Part shown: one piece after another, positions 7,200 through 17,463 of the stretch | Layout of the letters: each line of letters begins with the position of its first letter | Position numbering within the stretch: position 1 is the stretch's first letter | NCBI GenBank assembly: GCA_903861045.1 | Contig: CAIOST010000294.1 | Span: 1-42,972 of the forward strand | DNA length: 42,972 nucleotides | Source: an uncultured bacterium | GTDB taxonomy: Bacteria; Verrucomicrobiota; Kiritimatiellia; RFP12; CAIWXQ01 | Direction: 5' to 3' | Notes under the pieces: model-generated | What the model saw: the letters and a program-made list of their open reading frames with translations, nothing else | Told to the model about the DNA's origin: nothing | The model's database searches: none | Translations under genes and position numbers: made by a program

Positions 7200-10022
7200 A
7201 TGGCCAATCCAAGCGAACGCAAACATACCGACGCGGCCATCTCGGAATGGAATCAAGCGATGGACGCCATTCCGGACGTCATCGCCATTCTCGACACCCA
7301 GCGGCGCATCCGCTACGCCAACCTGGCCCATGCCAATCGGACCGGTCTGACCCCCGAAGAGTGCGTCGGGCTCGCCTGTTGCGCCACCTTTCATGGCTCG
7401 GCCAGCACGGCGACGGAATGCCCCCATGCCCAGATGCTGGCGACCCACAACGAGCACACCGCCGAGGTCCATGATGCCCGCACGGGCAGCGACTACCTGG
7501 TCACCGTTTCGCCCCTCTTCGACGAACACGACCAGTTGACCGGCAGCGTCCATATCGCCCGCGACATCACCAGCCTGAAACGCAACGAAGCCGCCCTGCA
7601 GCAGACCGTCGCCCTGCTGCGCGCCACCCTGGATGCGACCACGGATGGCATCGTCGTCGTGGACCGGCAAGGGCGCATTGTGGATTACAACCGGCAGTTC
7701 GCACAGCTCTGGCGTATCCCGCAGGAGATTCTCGACCAGCACGATGACGCGCAGGCGCTGGCCTACGTCCAGAAACAGCTCAAGTATCCAGAAGAATTCA
7801 TGGCCAGCACCCGGAACCTGTATGCCCACCCCGCAGAATCCTGCTGCGACCTGGTGGAGTTCCTCGACGGCCGGGTCTTCGAGCGTTCCTCCCGGCCGCA
7901 GTTAGTGCAGGACGAACCCATCGGCCGCGTCTGGTGCTTTCGCGACATTACGGACCGCCGCAAGGCGGAGAGCGCCCTCTACCGGCAAATGTCGTTTGAC
8001 GCGATTGCCACCCAATTCCTGGCCCGCTCGGCCCGCAGCACACCCGCCGATTTGGACGCGCTGATCCAGACCAGCATCGAGGAGCTGGGGTTCTTCGCCG
8101 ACGTAGATGAAACCTATATTGCGCTCCACGATTTAAACACCTGGAGCGCACGCTTTGCCTGGCATGCGCCACACATGGCCGGCCTCATCGAGCACTACCA
8201 GAACTGTCTCCATATCAATTCCCCCTGGATGACCACGATCTTACAGAGCGGGCAGATCGTTCAGCTCCAAACCTTGGATGACCTTCCCCCGGAGGCGGCG
8301 GAAGAGCATAAACGACTCGCACGCGATGGCGTCGTCTCCCTGCTGCTGCTCCCCCTCCGCGGCAAGGGCAATCTAGTACAAGGCAGCTTAGGGCTGCGCA
8401 CCTATACCAAACCGATCGCTTGGGCGACCGAGGATGTCCTGCGCATCCGGCTGCTGGGTGATGCCATCGTCTCCGTGTTGGAGCGACGCCAGGCCGAATC
8501 CGCCCAATATGAGAGCGAAACGAGACTACGCGCCATTCTGGAAGCCGTACAGACCGGGATCCTCATGGTGGATGCCGAAACCCGGTGCATCGTGGACGTC
8601 AATACCGCCGCCGCCCAACTGATCGGAGCGCCCAAGGAAGCCATCCTCGGCCAACCCGACCACCAATACCTGACGTTGACTCTGTCGGCCAATGCCACCC
8701 CCGCCGTCCCGGCCGAAGACGTCCTGCAGACCGCCGATGGTCGACAGATCCCCGTACTCAAGACGGTCATCCCCATCCGGATCAAAGATCGCAACCACCT
8801 GCTGGCTACCGTGGCCGATATCCGTGCGCTCAAGCAGATGGAAGAGCAGATCCTCCATGTCCAAAAGATGGACGCCATCGGCCGGCTGGCCGGCGGCATC
8901 GCCCACGATTTCAACAACCTGATCCAAGTCATCCTGGGCTTCTCTGACATCACCCTGATGGACCTGTTGCCCGAACACCCGCACCACCAGGATCTGCAGG
9001 AGATCCGCACGGCCGCCTTGCGCGCCGGCGAGATCACCGGCCAGTTGTTGGCCTTCAGCCGCCGGCAGACCGTGATGCCCACCGTGCTGAACCTCAACAC
9101 CATTGTCACCGAAACCGTCAAGATGCTCCAAAGCATCCTGGGTGAGGATGTGCAACTCATCACACAGTTCGGCACCGACCTGCACCGCATCTACGCCGAT
9201 GCCGGGCAGCTCTCGCAGGTGGTCATGAACCTCGCCGTCAACGCCCGCGACGCCATGCCGCAGGGCGGGCGACTGACCATCAGCACCTCGGCCGTGACCC
9301 TCTCGCCGCAAGACACCGCCCAACTCCAATACCCCGACGCCACACCGGGTGACTTTATCTGCCTCACGATGACCGACACCGGGTGCGGGATCCCCGAGAA
9401 TATCCGCGCGCACCTGTTCGAACCGTTCTTTACCACCAAGGGCCCCGGCAAGGGGACCGGACTGGGATTGTCCGTCGTCTACGGCATTGTTAAGCAGTAC
9501 CATGGTTGGATTCAGGTGGACTCGCGACTGGGTGCCGGCGCCACCTTCCGCCTGTATTTCCCCGTCTACGCCGGCAACCGCACGGGCGACAATCTAGCCG
9601 ACGAGGCCGAAGGCCACGCGCTGGATCCAGCACTGCGCGGTCACGGGGAACGCATCCTGCTGGTGGAGGATGAAGCCAACGTGGGGTGCATCACCGTTCA
9701 GATGCTGGAAGCCGCCAATTATGAGGCGGTGGTCTGCGCCACGGCCCAAGAGGCGCTGACACTCTTCCATCAGGCGGAACCCAAATTCGCCCTGCTCTTC
9801 AGTGATGTGGTTCTGCCCGACCGTACCGGCGTGGTCCTGGCCGATGAGTTGCGCACCTATCAGCCCAATCTCCCGGTGCTGCTCTGTAGCGGCTATACCG
9901 ATGAACGCGCCCGCCTGAACACCATTATCGAGCGCGGCTATCTCTTCCTCCAGAAACCGTACTCCCTAACCGAGCTGCTGCGCATCATCCGCCGCCTGCT
10001 CGCCACGCAGGCCCAAAGCTGA
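7200..10022 (+). CDS. hybrid sensor histidine kinase (PAS-PAS-GAF-PAS-HisKA-HATPase-REC)
   Basis: A 940-residue cytoplasmic sensor with no membrane span. Domains in order: PAS (about 15-130), PAS (about 140-265), GAF (about 270-430), PAS (about 440-550), dimerisation domain with the phosphorylated His569 in GGIAHDFNN, ATPase with N box [17 protein letters not shown] and [13 protein letters not shown], then a receiver domain with phospho-acceptor D869 in [10 protein letters not shown] and the conserved Lys in LQKPYS. The AHDFNN type and terminal receiver are typical of soluble multi-PAS kinases that pass phosphate to a separate partner; no partner response regulator is in the window. The ATG at 7200 has GGAG six bases upstream, better than a TTG five codons earlier. 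It converges on polB with only three bases between stop codons. Confidence 0.9.
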   Translation: MANPSERKHTDAAISEWNQAMDAIPDVIAILDTQRRIRYANLAHANRTGLTPEECVGLACCATFHGSASTATECPHAQMLATHNEHTAEVHDARTGSDYLVTVSPLFDEHDQLTGSVHIARDITSLKRNEAALQQTVALLRATLDATTDGIVVVDRQGRIVDYNRQFAQLWRIPQEILDQHDDAQALAYVQKQLKYPEEFMASTRNLYAHPAESCCDLVEFLDGRVFERSSRPQLVQDEPIGRVWCFRDITDRRKAESALYRQMSFDAIATQFLARSARSTPADLDALIQTSIEELGFFADVDETYIALHDLNTWSARFAWHAPHMAGLIEHYQNCLHINSPWMTTILQSGQIVQLQTLDDLPPEAAEEHKRLARDGVVSLLLLPLRGKGNLVQGSLGLRTYTKPIAWATEDVLRIRLLGDAIVSVLERRQAESAQYESETRLRAILEAVQTGILMVDAETRCIVDVNTAAAQLIGAPKEAILGQPDHQYLTLTLSANATPAVPAEDVLQTADGRQIPVLKTVIPIRIKDRNHLLATVADIRALKQMEEQILHVQKMDAIGRLAGGIAHDFNNLIQVILGFSDITLMDLLPEHPHHQDLQEIRTAALRAGEITGQLLAFSRRQTVMPTVLNLNTIVTETVKMLQSILGEDVQLITQFGTDLHRIYADAGQLSQVVMNLAVNARDAMPQGGRLTISTSAVTLSPQDTAQLQYPDATPGDFICLTMTDTGCGIPENIRAHLFEPFFTTKGPGKGTGLGLSVVYGIVKQYHGWIQVDSRLGAGATFRLYFPVYAGNRTGDNLADEAEGHALDPALRGHGERILLVEDEANVGCITVQMLEAANYEAVVCATAQEALTLFHQAEPKFALLFSDVVLPDRTGVVLADELRTYQPNLPVLLCSGYTDERARLNTIIERGYLFLQKPYSLTELLRIIRRLLATQAQS

Positions 10023-10025
10023 CGG

Positions 10026-12401
10026 CTAGAACAACCGCAACTGCTCTTCCCCGCTGACCACGCCGGCAAAACTCTTCCCCTTCAGGGCGAGGAGATCCTC
10101 CACCACCGGGCGCACCTGCTTGCTCTCGTAATAGTCGTAGTCCAGGTCGGCATGCGGCAGTTCCACCGGCACCGGCCCGCGCCGCGTCACCACATACGCC
10201 ACCACGCCGCGCTGCCGCTCGGGCGGCAACAGCAGGGCCGCCTTGACGTGTGGCGGGTGGCTATGCAGATAGGCCGTCGGCGCTTTGCGCAGCCGGCGCC
10301 GATACACCAGTTCCGCATCGAGCTGCCCGGCGCGCAACGCGTGTACCTGCTGCCGCAACCAGGCCTCGTACGGTTCCCCGTGAAAGAGCCGCGTCAAGAG
10401 TTCGCGCTACAGGCGTTGCGCCAGGGGCGTCCAGTCCGACCGCACACACTCCAAACCGGCCACCAGCAATTCGGTGCGCCCGTCCGGCAGCACCACCAGC
10501 CCCGCATAGCGCTTAGCGGCGCCATCATGCCGCACCTCGCCGTCGGACTCGTCTGCGGGTCCATGATGGACGTTGCGCGCCGTGGGGAGGTAGAAATGCC
10601 GGCAATACCGTTGGAATTCCAGGTCCAGCGCCGACACCACCTGGCACTCACGCTGCACCTTGTCCGCCAGGAACGCATTCACGCTGCCGGCCAGGCGCTC
10701 ACCGGCCGCGTGTGGCGCCGCCCAGTCGGCCGGCCGCAACTGCACAAACAAGCTGTCGGTGTCGCCATACAGCACGTGATACCCCTGCTGCTCGAGCTGC
10801 TCGCGCGCCGTGCGCAAGACCCATTGCCCGGTGGCGGTAATCCCGACCGGCAGCACGGGGTTGTAAAAGCGACACCCCGGCGCACCCAGCACCCCGTAAA
10901 AACTATTCATCAGGATTTTGACGGCCTGCGCCAAGTCGGGGTGCCCCTCCGCGCGGGCCCGCGCCCGTACCGCCATCAACTCTCCGATATACTCCGGCAG
11001 GATATGCTCCGTACCCGAGAAGGTGGCGCCTGTCGGGGTGCGTACCGGATCCTGCTCCGCCATCAGGCTGGCATACGGGCAGATCTTGAACGTGCGGATG
11101 ATCGAAGGGTAGAGGCTACGGAAATCCAGAATCGCCACATGCTCATACAACCCCGGCTGGGAAGGGAGCACCAGCCCGCCGGGCAAAGATTCGGCCAACT
11201 CCACGGCATCCCGGTCCGGCGCCACAAACCCCTTGCGATGCAGGCGCGGCAGGAAGAAGTGGTCAAAGGCCGCCACCGACCGTCCCAACCGGTCCAAGAG
11301 CAACCCACTCACCAGACTGCGGCTAACCAGCAGCTCCACCAAGCCGGTCTTGTCGAAGATCGCGTTGACCAGCTCGGCATCGCGCAGGTTATAGGCGCCT
11401 AGCTGTTCCTTGTCCTCACGAAAGAGCCGGTCAATCGCCGCCTGCTTGTCGTCCTGCGCCACGGTGTGCGACTTACCCTCACCCAGTACCGCTTGCGCCA
11501 CGGTCTCCAAGCGGAAGTTTTCGAAGTCGAAGAAGGCCCCTTTGAGCGCGGGAATGCCATCCACCACCACACGGCCCGGCACCTGCACCGTGGCGTGCGA
11601 CGAACTCTCGGAAATTCGTAGCACCCCCCCGCCGCGCCCCAGCGCAAAGGGGATTTCCAATTCATTGCAGCGCTCCAGCAGGAACGGCAGATCAAAAGCG
11701 AGAATGTTCCAGCCGCACAGCAGATCCGGATCGAGCCGGCGCACGAGCCCAAAAAAGGCCTCGAGCGCGCCGCTGGTATCGCCGCAGTAATGCACCGGCG
11801 ACCCTTTGTGCCGGCGCCCGGTGGCGGCTACGAAGACTTGGCGCTCCTCGCGTTCACCATCACGAAAATGACAGCCAATGCTGTAGAGCTGCTCCGCCGA
11901 GCCGGTCGCAATATCAAAGGCGAGGCGCGCGAGGCGCGGCCGGTAATCCGCGCGCTGCATGCGGGGCTGCTCGTATAACCGATAGCCATCCACCACCTGC
12001 GGCGTGCCAGCATAGGCACATGCCACATGGATAAAGCGTTCCATCAAATGCCGGTCAGATGGCCAGATATCGCTCTCAAAGGTGGGCACGCTATGCTCGC
12101 GCAGCAGGCCTCGCGCCTCCAGCAAATCATGTTGGCGCAGGAAATAGAGGGCCTCCACCGGCTGCCGTGCGAAGTTGCGCAGCGGCAACGAGCGCCGTTC
12201 CGCCACCAAGACCCCGTCCGGCAGGCTCACCCCTTGCGGCACAAACAGCACCGGCCGCAGGCTCACGCGCAGCACAAACGGCCCTTCGTCCCCCTTGCCC
12301 CAGTAGGTGGCAAAGCAGCCGCCGGCGGTATCCTGCCACGCCTGGGTGAGCAGGAAGCCGTGCTGCCACGTCCCCGCCGATGTGCCGTCCGAACCGTGCA
12401 T
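10026..12401 (-). pseudogene. polB: DNA polymerase II (family B), interrupted by an in-frame amber
   Basis: The frame reads as E. coli-type Pol II over its whole length (791 codons; E. coli Pol II is 783 residues). Intact landmarks are ExoII GWNILAFDL, ExoIII YNLRDAEL, the polymerase motif FRSLYPSIIRTF and the catalytic YGDTDSLFV. Codon 665 is TAG (10407-10409), exactly where E. coli has Gln in PLAQQFQQELY; the same frame resumes with RELLTRLFHGEPYE and runs to the normal C-terminus. A single C-to-T change of CAG explains it. The natural stop is also TAG, so general amber recoding is unlikely. ExoI is also altered: DIE reads DIA (A165), removing a proofreading ligand. The truncated product would keep the polymerase palm but lose most of the thumb. 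The start is the ATG at 12401, eight bases after the PIN gene stop. Confidence 0.85.
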
Positions 12402-12408
12402 GCCGGCA

Positions 12409-12846
12409 TCATCGCAGAAAAGGGCGGGCCGGAGCAAGCCGGACGGCGGCAATCAACTCGGTGGGGTCAAAGACCGTGACCTTCGACTTCCGGAAATCGC
12501 TGACGTTGCGCGTCGTGATCGCGTCTACCCCGGACAGGATCCCCGCCTGCTCCAAGACGGCATCCTCAAAGTCGGTGATCCCGCTCCGCAACGCATGCTC
12601 AAGCACCGAACGATTCACGGGGGCGATCTCGAACAGGCCAAGAAGCCGCTGAAGCGCGCCGCGCGCCTGCTTCGGGGCAAGGGCCTGTCCGAGCAGGTAG
12701 TCAACGGTCGTAATCGTTGTTGCGCACAGAAGCCCCTCAATCTTGGATTCCTCAACGAGTGCAAACACCTGGGTGGCGGCATCGGCAAAGGGTCGCCGGT
12801 CAAGCAGAACGTCGAGTACCACATTGGTGTCGACCAAGACCCTCAC
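12409..12846 (-). CDS. PIN-domain toxin (VapC-like ribonuclease)
   Basis: A 145-residue PIN-fold protein. It opens with MRVLVDTNVVLDVL (D6 is the first metal ligand) and carries the later acidic sites in TDFEDAVLEQAG and TTRNVSDF, the spacing typical of toxin PIN domains that cut RNA with Mg2+. The start codon overlaps the upstream antitoxin stop by four bases (ATGA), so the pair is translationally coupled. The polB start lies eight bases downstream of this stop, so polB may ride on the toxin-antitoxin promoter. All catalytic acids appear present. Target RNA cannot be inferred. Confidence 0.88.
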   Translation of the reverse strand: MRVLVDTNVVLDVLLDRRPFADAATQVFALVEESKIEGLLCATTITTVDYLLGQALAPKQARGALQRLLGLFEIAPVNRSVLEHALRSGITDFEDAVLEQAGILSGVDAITTRNVSDFRKSKVTVFDPTELIAAVRLAPARPFLR

Positions 12847-13079
12847 GAGTACTTCCCCCGCAGATGCTTCTTGTAGTCCTCTTCGGACAACCGGCGGCCC
12901 TTCATGATGCCCCGGAGTGATCCGGTCACCGGAGGCAGCGCGCGCTCGCGCCTGCTGGGCGCAAGCAATGCCACGAACTCGGCAAACATCTGCGAAACCG
13001 ACTTGCCACGTTGTGCAGCCTCCGCTTTCGCCTGCTCCACAAGCACATCATCCATTCGCAAGGTGAGCTTTGTATGCAT
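12843..13079 (-). CDS. antitoxin, DUF6364/ribbon-helix-helix type
   Basis: A protein of about 78 residues. The N-terminus MHTKLTLRMDDVLVEQAKAE followed by RGKSVSQMFAEFV is the beta strand-helix-helix pattern of small DNA-binding antitoxins such as the DUF6364 family. The C-terminal 30 residues, rich in Lys, Arg and Glu, would wrap the PIN toxin. It precedes the toxin and overlaps it by four bases. I prefer the ATG at 13079 over that at 13088, because the upstream ATG lies inside the predicted -10 box; the message may therefore be leaderless or nearly so. Autorepression through the inverted repeat at 13081-13107 is likely. Confidence 0.85.
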   Translation of the reverse strand: MHTKLTLRMDDVLVEQAKAEAAQRGKSVSQMFAEFVALLAPSRRERALPPVTGSLRGIMKGRRLSEEDYKKHLRGKYS

Positions 13080-13080
13080 G

Positions 13081-13115
13081 ACGTACATTATCGCACGCTA
13101 TGTACGTCTCGTCAA
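13081..13115 (-). promoter_or_regulatory. toxin-antitoxin promoter with palindromic operator
   Basis: Read on the minus strand: TTGACG (13115-13110), a 17-base spacer, then GATAAT (13092-13087), close to the sigma70 consensus. A perfect 8-bp inverted repeat, ACGTACAT (13081-13088) and ATGTACGT (13100-13107), separated by 11 bases, brackets the -10 and spacer. This is where a ribbon-helix-helix antitoxin would bind to repress its own operon. Predicted transcription starts at about 13080, at or next to the antitoxin ATG. Confidence 0.8.
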
Positions 13116-13178
13116 TCGTCTTGCGGATCCGGGGGCGCATCCTTGTTTCATTGTTTCATTACAGAGTTGCGTTCAGTA

Positions 13179-13232
13179 GGCCGGAACTCCGGTTCCGGCC
13201 ATGGAATAGGCCGCAACCGGAGTTGCGGCCTA
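13179..13232. repeat. pair of REP-like hairpins with complementary loops
   Basis: Two near-perfect palindromes lie six bases apart. The first (13179-13200) has stem GGCCGGAAC and loop TCCG; the second (13207-13232) has stem TAGGCCGCAAC and loop CGGA. The two four-base loops are exact complements, and both stems share the TAGGCCGnAAC core, as in a head-to-head REP pair (BIME). It lies 63 bases beyond the toxin-antitoxin promoter. Nothing else was recognised in the 339-bp gap 13089-13427 apart from a short tandem TTGTTTCATTGTTTCATT at about 13143. Confidence 0.7.
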
Positions 13233-13427
13233 CAACACTACACCGCAAAGCAAGGGGAACAGGAATGCGCCCCGGATCCGGCGGCAGTTCAGAAAATGGC
13301 CCTGTTTCGTTGACTGGCAGCTCACCTGGGAGAAGGTGGTAGGTGTTAGGTGGCATTTCCGGGCGGGGGGCGGACCACCTCATGGTCGGACAATATTTGA
13401 TGTTTCGCCCGAAAGTCCGACAGTCTC

Positions 13428-14202
13428 CTAGGGCAAGTACCGTGCAACCCGATAAAAGGCTTGTGGCAGCGGCGCATTCGCAAAGGATATGACTGTCGCA
13501 GTGGCGCTTGCCACCCGGGTCGTCGCCACAACCCAGTCGCTGAGATTGGTCGAACACCAGACCCGGTAGTTCTCCCCTGTCAAACTGCCCCATTGCACAC
13601 TCCCCACGCCTACCCCGGCAATCACCGGCAATGCGACTTCCCGCAGGTTCAGACTGATAGCCCCCCACGCTTGATTAACCCCATCCACCGCAATCTGATA
13701 TTCCTTCCCCGCCTCCGCCGTCCACCAGAGACGCCCCGTAAAATTGGTCGTTGCGATCGTGGTCAGCGCATTCACCAGGCCACCCGTGTATACCCCGATC
13801 ACCGTGTCGATCCCACCTTTGGTACGTCCCACCATAATCGTCACTAGAACCATTCTCAACCGGCGTCAAAGCGTCCTTTGCCGTTCCCTGATAAACCATC
13901 AGTTTCGTGTTGTAGCCGCTGTCGCTGCCCAGCGTGTCGACCGTCACGATACCATCCGTCGGTGCTTCCCATTTCCACCAAACAGAATAATACGATTCCG
14001 TGCTCGCATCCGGGTACGTCAAAGTAGGCCAATCCGGCATAATCCCGGTGAAGTTGTTCCCCGACACCTGTGCCGACAGACCTTGTATGCGTATCGCGTC
14101 GCTAAAGCAGTCGTTAGGTCCACCCTGCGCCAGCCAGGTTGTGCCGAGCAGACAGGCCAATGCCATCAGGACTTGTGTGGGGAAGGAATTCAAGGTTCGC
14201 AT
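13428..14202 (-). pseudogene. secreted protein with a frameshift
   Basis: The first 120-odd codons encode a signal peptide (MRTLNSFPTQVLMALACLLG...AQG) and an exported domain with WWKWEAPTDGIVTVDTLGS and YNTKLMVYQG. Around 13825-13845 the reading frame must change to keep sense: the continuation TKGGIDTVIGVYTGG...LWWTAEAGKEYQIAVDG lies in another frame and ends in YRVWCSTNLSDWVV...QAFYRVARYLP, a C-terminal signature common in PVC secreted proteins. A single small indel explains it. The gene follows the HEAT-repeat gene closely and may have been co-transcribed with it. Function unknown; a secreted, possibly pre-peptidase-type beta-sandwich protein. Confidence 0.7.
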
Positions 14203-14209
14203 GCCTCGC

Positions 14210-15112
14210 TTACCGCAACTCGTCAGCCTTCACATACGCCTCGGCCATCTGCAGCATCTGCTACTGCCGGATCATGGGCTTGCCCGACAACTTTACCTGC
14301 AACGCCTCGGCATGGTTTTCCAGCATCGTGGCGCTGCGCGAGTCACCAATGTCTGCCACGGCGTCGATCACAACGTTTCCGTACTGTATCGATGCTAGCG
14401 CCCCAGCGTGCTGTGCCACCCATTGCAGTTCCTTCGCCAGCGTCGGCAGAGCTTCCGAGGATCGGGTCGCGCCCAGCGCCTTCACGCAGGCCTCCGCAAC
14501 TTCCACCTGGCAGCCGTCCGGTCGTTCCCGGTTCTCCTCCAGAAGCTTCGCAATATCCGGAATCGCCTCCTCTCCCTTCATCGCTTCCCATGCGCCGATG
14601 GCCGCGCATTGTACAGTCGGGTCCTCATCTTGCAACGCGGCCGCCACATACTGCGCGGCACGGTCGGACTTCGTCCGCCCCAGCGCCCGCACCGCGATTT
14701 CCCGCAAGGCCGGCTCGGACTTGGCTGCCTCGATTACCTGCTCTACGCCGGCATCGGTGCCGGATTCGGCCAAGACTGCCACCTCGCGGCAGCGGGTTTG
14801 CATCGCATTGGTCAGGACAGGTGTGTCGTTCGACGTCGCGTCTATGGGTAACACGTTGACTGCCAGCTCTGCGCGCAGCGTCCCGTCTCTGGTCGTGCGG
14901 CGCGTAACGCGCCGATCAGCCATACCCGCCTGCCCGGCGCGTTTGGAACCGCAGCCAGCAGAGTCGGAGCGCACCGGAAGGCCCGACCAACTCTCCGGCC
15001 AGCACTGCCAGAACAAGGCGGCAAGCAGTAGGATTGCGATGCCTGCCAGGCCGATTTTTTGTCTTCCCGATTGCACAACCGCATAGCCTCCCCTGATGTT
15101 CAATAGCCACAT
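14210..15112 (-). pseudogene. membrane-anchored HEAT-repeat protein with an in-frame amber near its end
   Basis: A membrane anchor (KIGLAGIAILLLAALFWQCW) precedes HEAT repeats (for example PALREIAVRALGRTKSDRAA and PTVQCAAIGAWEAMKG). The frame meets TAG at 14261-14263 after ...GKPMIRQ, but continues as a helical tail, QMLQMAEAYVKADELR, to a TAA at 14210-14212, only seven bases before the next gene's ATG. That spacing and the coding character suggest the TAG was once CAG. Loss of about 17 residues may leave the protein usable. The start could be the ATG at 15112 or a GTG at 15076, which has AGGGGAGG upstream. Such proteins usually act as scaffolds; the partner is unknown. Confidence 0.65.
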
Positions 15113-15146
15113 TCAACAGGACACAGAACATGTCTCCGCGTAACCA

Positions 15147-15323
15147 TCACGTACGTAGGCTGTTGTGCGCCTGCTGCTCCGCCGTGACGATTCTCATGCC
15201 ATGCGCTATGCGAGCACCGAGAATAGACAGGATGCGGCTTGTACATGGCACACCAAACACCACTACCGGCGCAAATTGCTGCAACTCGTCCATAAACGTG
15301 ATCGGTGTTTTCGCTGTGTTCAT
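15147..15323 (-). CDS. possible small hypothetical protein
   Basis: A 58-codon frame between the surface-protein remnant and the HEAT gene, starting MNTAKTPITFMDELQQF. It has a plausible composition, unlike the overlapping low-complexity frames, but no clear ribosome binding site and no recognised family. It may simply be part of a decayed gene. Confidence 0.2.
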   Translation of the reverse strand: MNTAKTPITFMDELQQFAPVVVFGVPCTSRILSILGARIAHGMRIVTAEQQAHNSLRT

Positions 15324-15337
15324 CTCGCACCACCCAC

Positions 15338-17463
15338 CTACTCCCTGATCGTCACCGTGCCCGTCGACTGCCCCGCGCCGATGGTGTAGGCGGCATTGGA
15401 CTGGACGGTCAGGATCACGGTCTCGTTCGGGTCCACGACGGCGTCGGCATACGGCACGATGCTGATGGTCTTCGCGCTTTGCCCCACAGCCAGCACGACC
15501 GGCACGGTCACTTTCATGTAGTCCACGCCGTTCACGGCTGTGCCGCTCACCGTCACCTGCACGGTCAGCGCGGCCTCGCAACTGCCGGTCCGGCTGATCT
15601 TGATCGCCCCTTTGTCCGTGGCAATCCCGGACTTCGGCTCCGTGGCAATGGCATCCGTGGCCACAGCCGTCACCACGGGCGTGCCGTAGGTCTGGTCCTG
15701 GATGATGATGGTGCCGGCGGACAACTCTTCGTCCTCCGCATACCCGGTTCCGGGCAGCAGCGTCAGGATCGCCATCTCCGTCCCTTCCGCCAGGGCATCC
15801 GGCAGCGGATCAACCACCACCGTCCGCGACGCCTCGCCCGCCGCCAACGTCGCCGTGCCGCTCACCAGCGTGTAGTCCACGCCGTTGCTGGCTGTGCCGC
15901 TCATGGCGTAGTTCACGGTGAGGGGCTGCGTCAGGTCGCCAATCCGGCGCACCTGGAACCGACCGCTGCCCGTCGCCAAGCCCGGCTCGCCAGCCACGCC
16001 GTCGAGCACCGAAACCGACACTACCGGCGTAGTCGCATCGCTCACGTTCACCACCATGGTGTCGCTGCCCGACGCGCCCGCGTTGTCCCACACCGTCAGC
16101 ACCACCGTGTACGTTCCGCCCGTGGCGAAGGTGTACAGGAACTCCGCGTTGGTCGTGACCAGCGCGCCGTTGATCCGCCACTCGCTCCCAACGATCGTCC
16201 CGTCCACGTCATAGCTCTCCGTGGCCCAGAAGTAGAACTCGTTGGTCACGCTGCCAGTCGCCGGATCAACGCCCAGCATGGCTGCCGGCGCATCATTCAC
16301 GGCCGTGACCGTGATCGAGACTGTGGCCACGTTGGAGTTCGTCTTACCGTCGCTGGCCCGGAACGTGAAGGAGTCCGTGCCGTTGTAGTTCGCGGCCGGC
16401 GTGTAAGTCACGCTTGGCGCTGCGCCGGAGAGCGTGCCGTGCGCCGGATTCGCCACGATCACGTAGGTCAGCGTATCGCCGTCCGCGTCCGCGCCGGTCG
16501 CGGTGAAGTTCACGGCCAATGGCGCAATACCGCTGGTGGGCGTGCCGCTGGCTGTGACTGTGGGTGCGTCGTTCACCGCGGTCACGGTGATACTGACAGC
16601 CGCTTGCCCTGAGGCTCCCGACTCGTGCCTGGTACCAGCGACATGTCGTCGTAGTACACAGCGCTGGCGTTACCCGCATACAGGTCCACGGCAGCGATAT
16701 TCCGCACGCCGCCGCCGCTTCGTCCTGCAGTCCAGCTCTTCGTGTACAACTTCTGGCCATCGTAGTAGAAGCTCTGCACGTCGAGGTCCAGGTTGATCTC
16801 GACCCGCAACTCCACCCAACGCCCCTTCACCAGTGCCAACTCCGCATTTTCTGGATTCGAGTGAACTTTCCCGCTGACCCAGTCCAAATACACCTCCACC
16901 GACCAGTTCTTGGCCCCGCCGTCCACGTAGGTGTTCAGCATGAGGAAGTACTGTTTGCCGACATAATTCGTCGGCACATACTGCCAGGCGGTATAGATCC
17001 ACTGCCCCGTGGTCGCGCCGCTGTATTCATGCACCAAGTCGCTGGCACCCGTGATCGCCATGGACTTCGCGCCGCCGCGCACCGGTGTCCCCGCCACCAA
17101 AGCGCCGGCTGCGACCTTATTGTCCCAGCCTTTCCAGCCGCCCTGTAAACGAAGTTGGCTGCCCACGGCATACGCCTCAAGCGAATCAGACCAGCCCGCC
17201 ACTGCCGGTGTCACCGTAACCACAACGCTCGCCGAGGCGCTCCCGCCCTTGCCGTCGGAGACGGTAACATAGGACGTATAGGACCCAGCGGACGCATAGG
17301 TGTGACTTGGATTTTGGACCGACGCAGTACCGCCATCGCCGAAGGTCCAGGCGTAGGTCAGCGTATCGCCGTCCACGTCAGCGCCGGTTGCGGTGAAGTT
17401 CACGACCAATGGCGCGGTGCCGCTGGTGGGCGAGGGGACGCCCTGTGTCGCTGGCCGTTGATT
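15338..17463 (-). pseudogene. fragment of a large modular surface protein (PKD, lectin-like, cadherin-like, Calx-beta)
   Basis: Two frames make one mosaic. Bases 17463-16582 encode a PKD domain (GADVDGDTLTYAWTFGDGG) and a concanavalin/LamG-like domain (about 17180-16640) ending in YYDDMSLVPGTSRE. A frame change at about 16585-16620 leads into 16585-15338: a cadherin-like Big_9 repeat (NYNGTDSFTFRASDGK), a PKD-like unit and two Calx-beta domains (SGTASNGVDYTLVSGTATL and SGTAVNGVDY). No signal peptide or start codon exists: the frame opens directly after the stop of the neighbouring gene with NQRPATQGVPSPTSG, a typical inter-domain linker. It is the 3' end of a giant adhesin-like gene left by deletion or recombination. 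Confidence 0.75.

Noticed and set aside
10026-15112. Amber codons reassigned to glutamine in this organism
   Set aside because: Several genes end properly at TAG (polB natural end, M24 peptidase, the surface-protein remnant), so global recoding is unlikely; only partial suppression remains possible.
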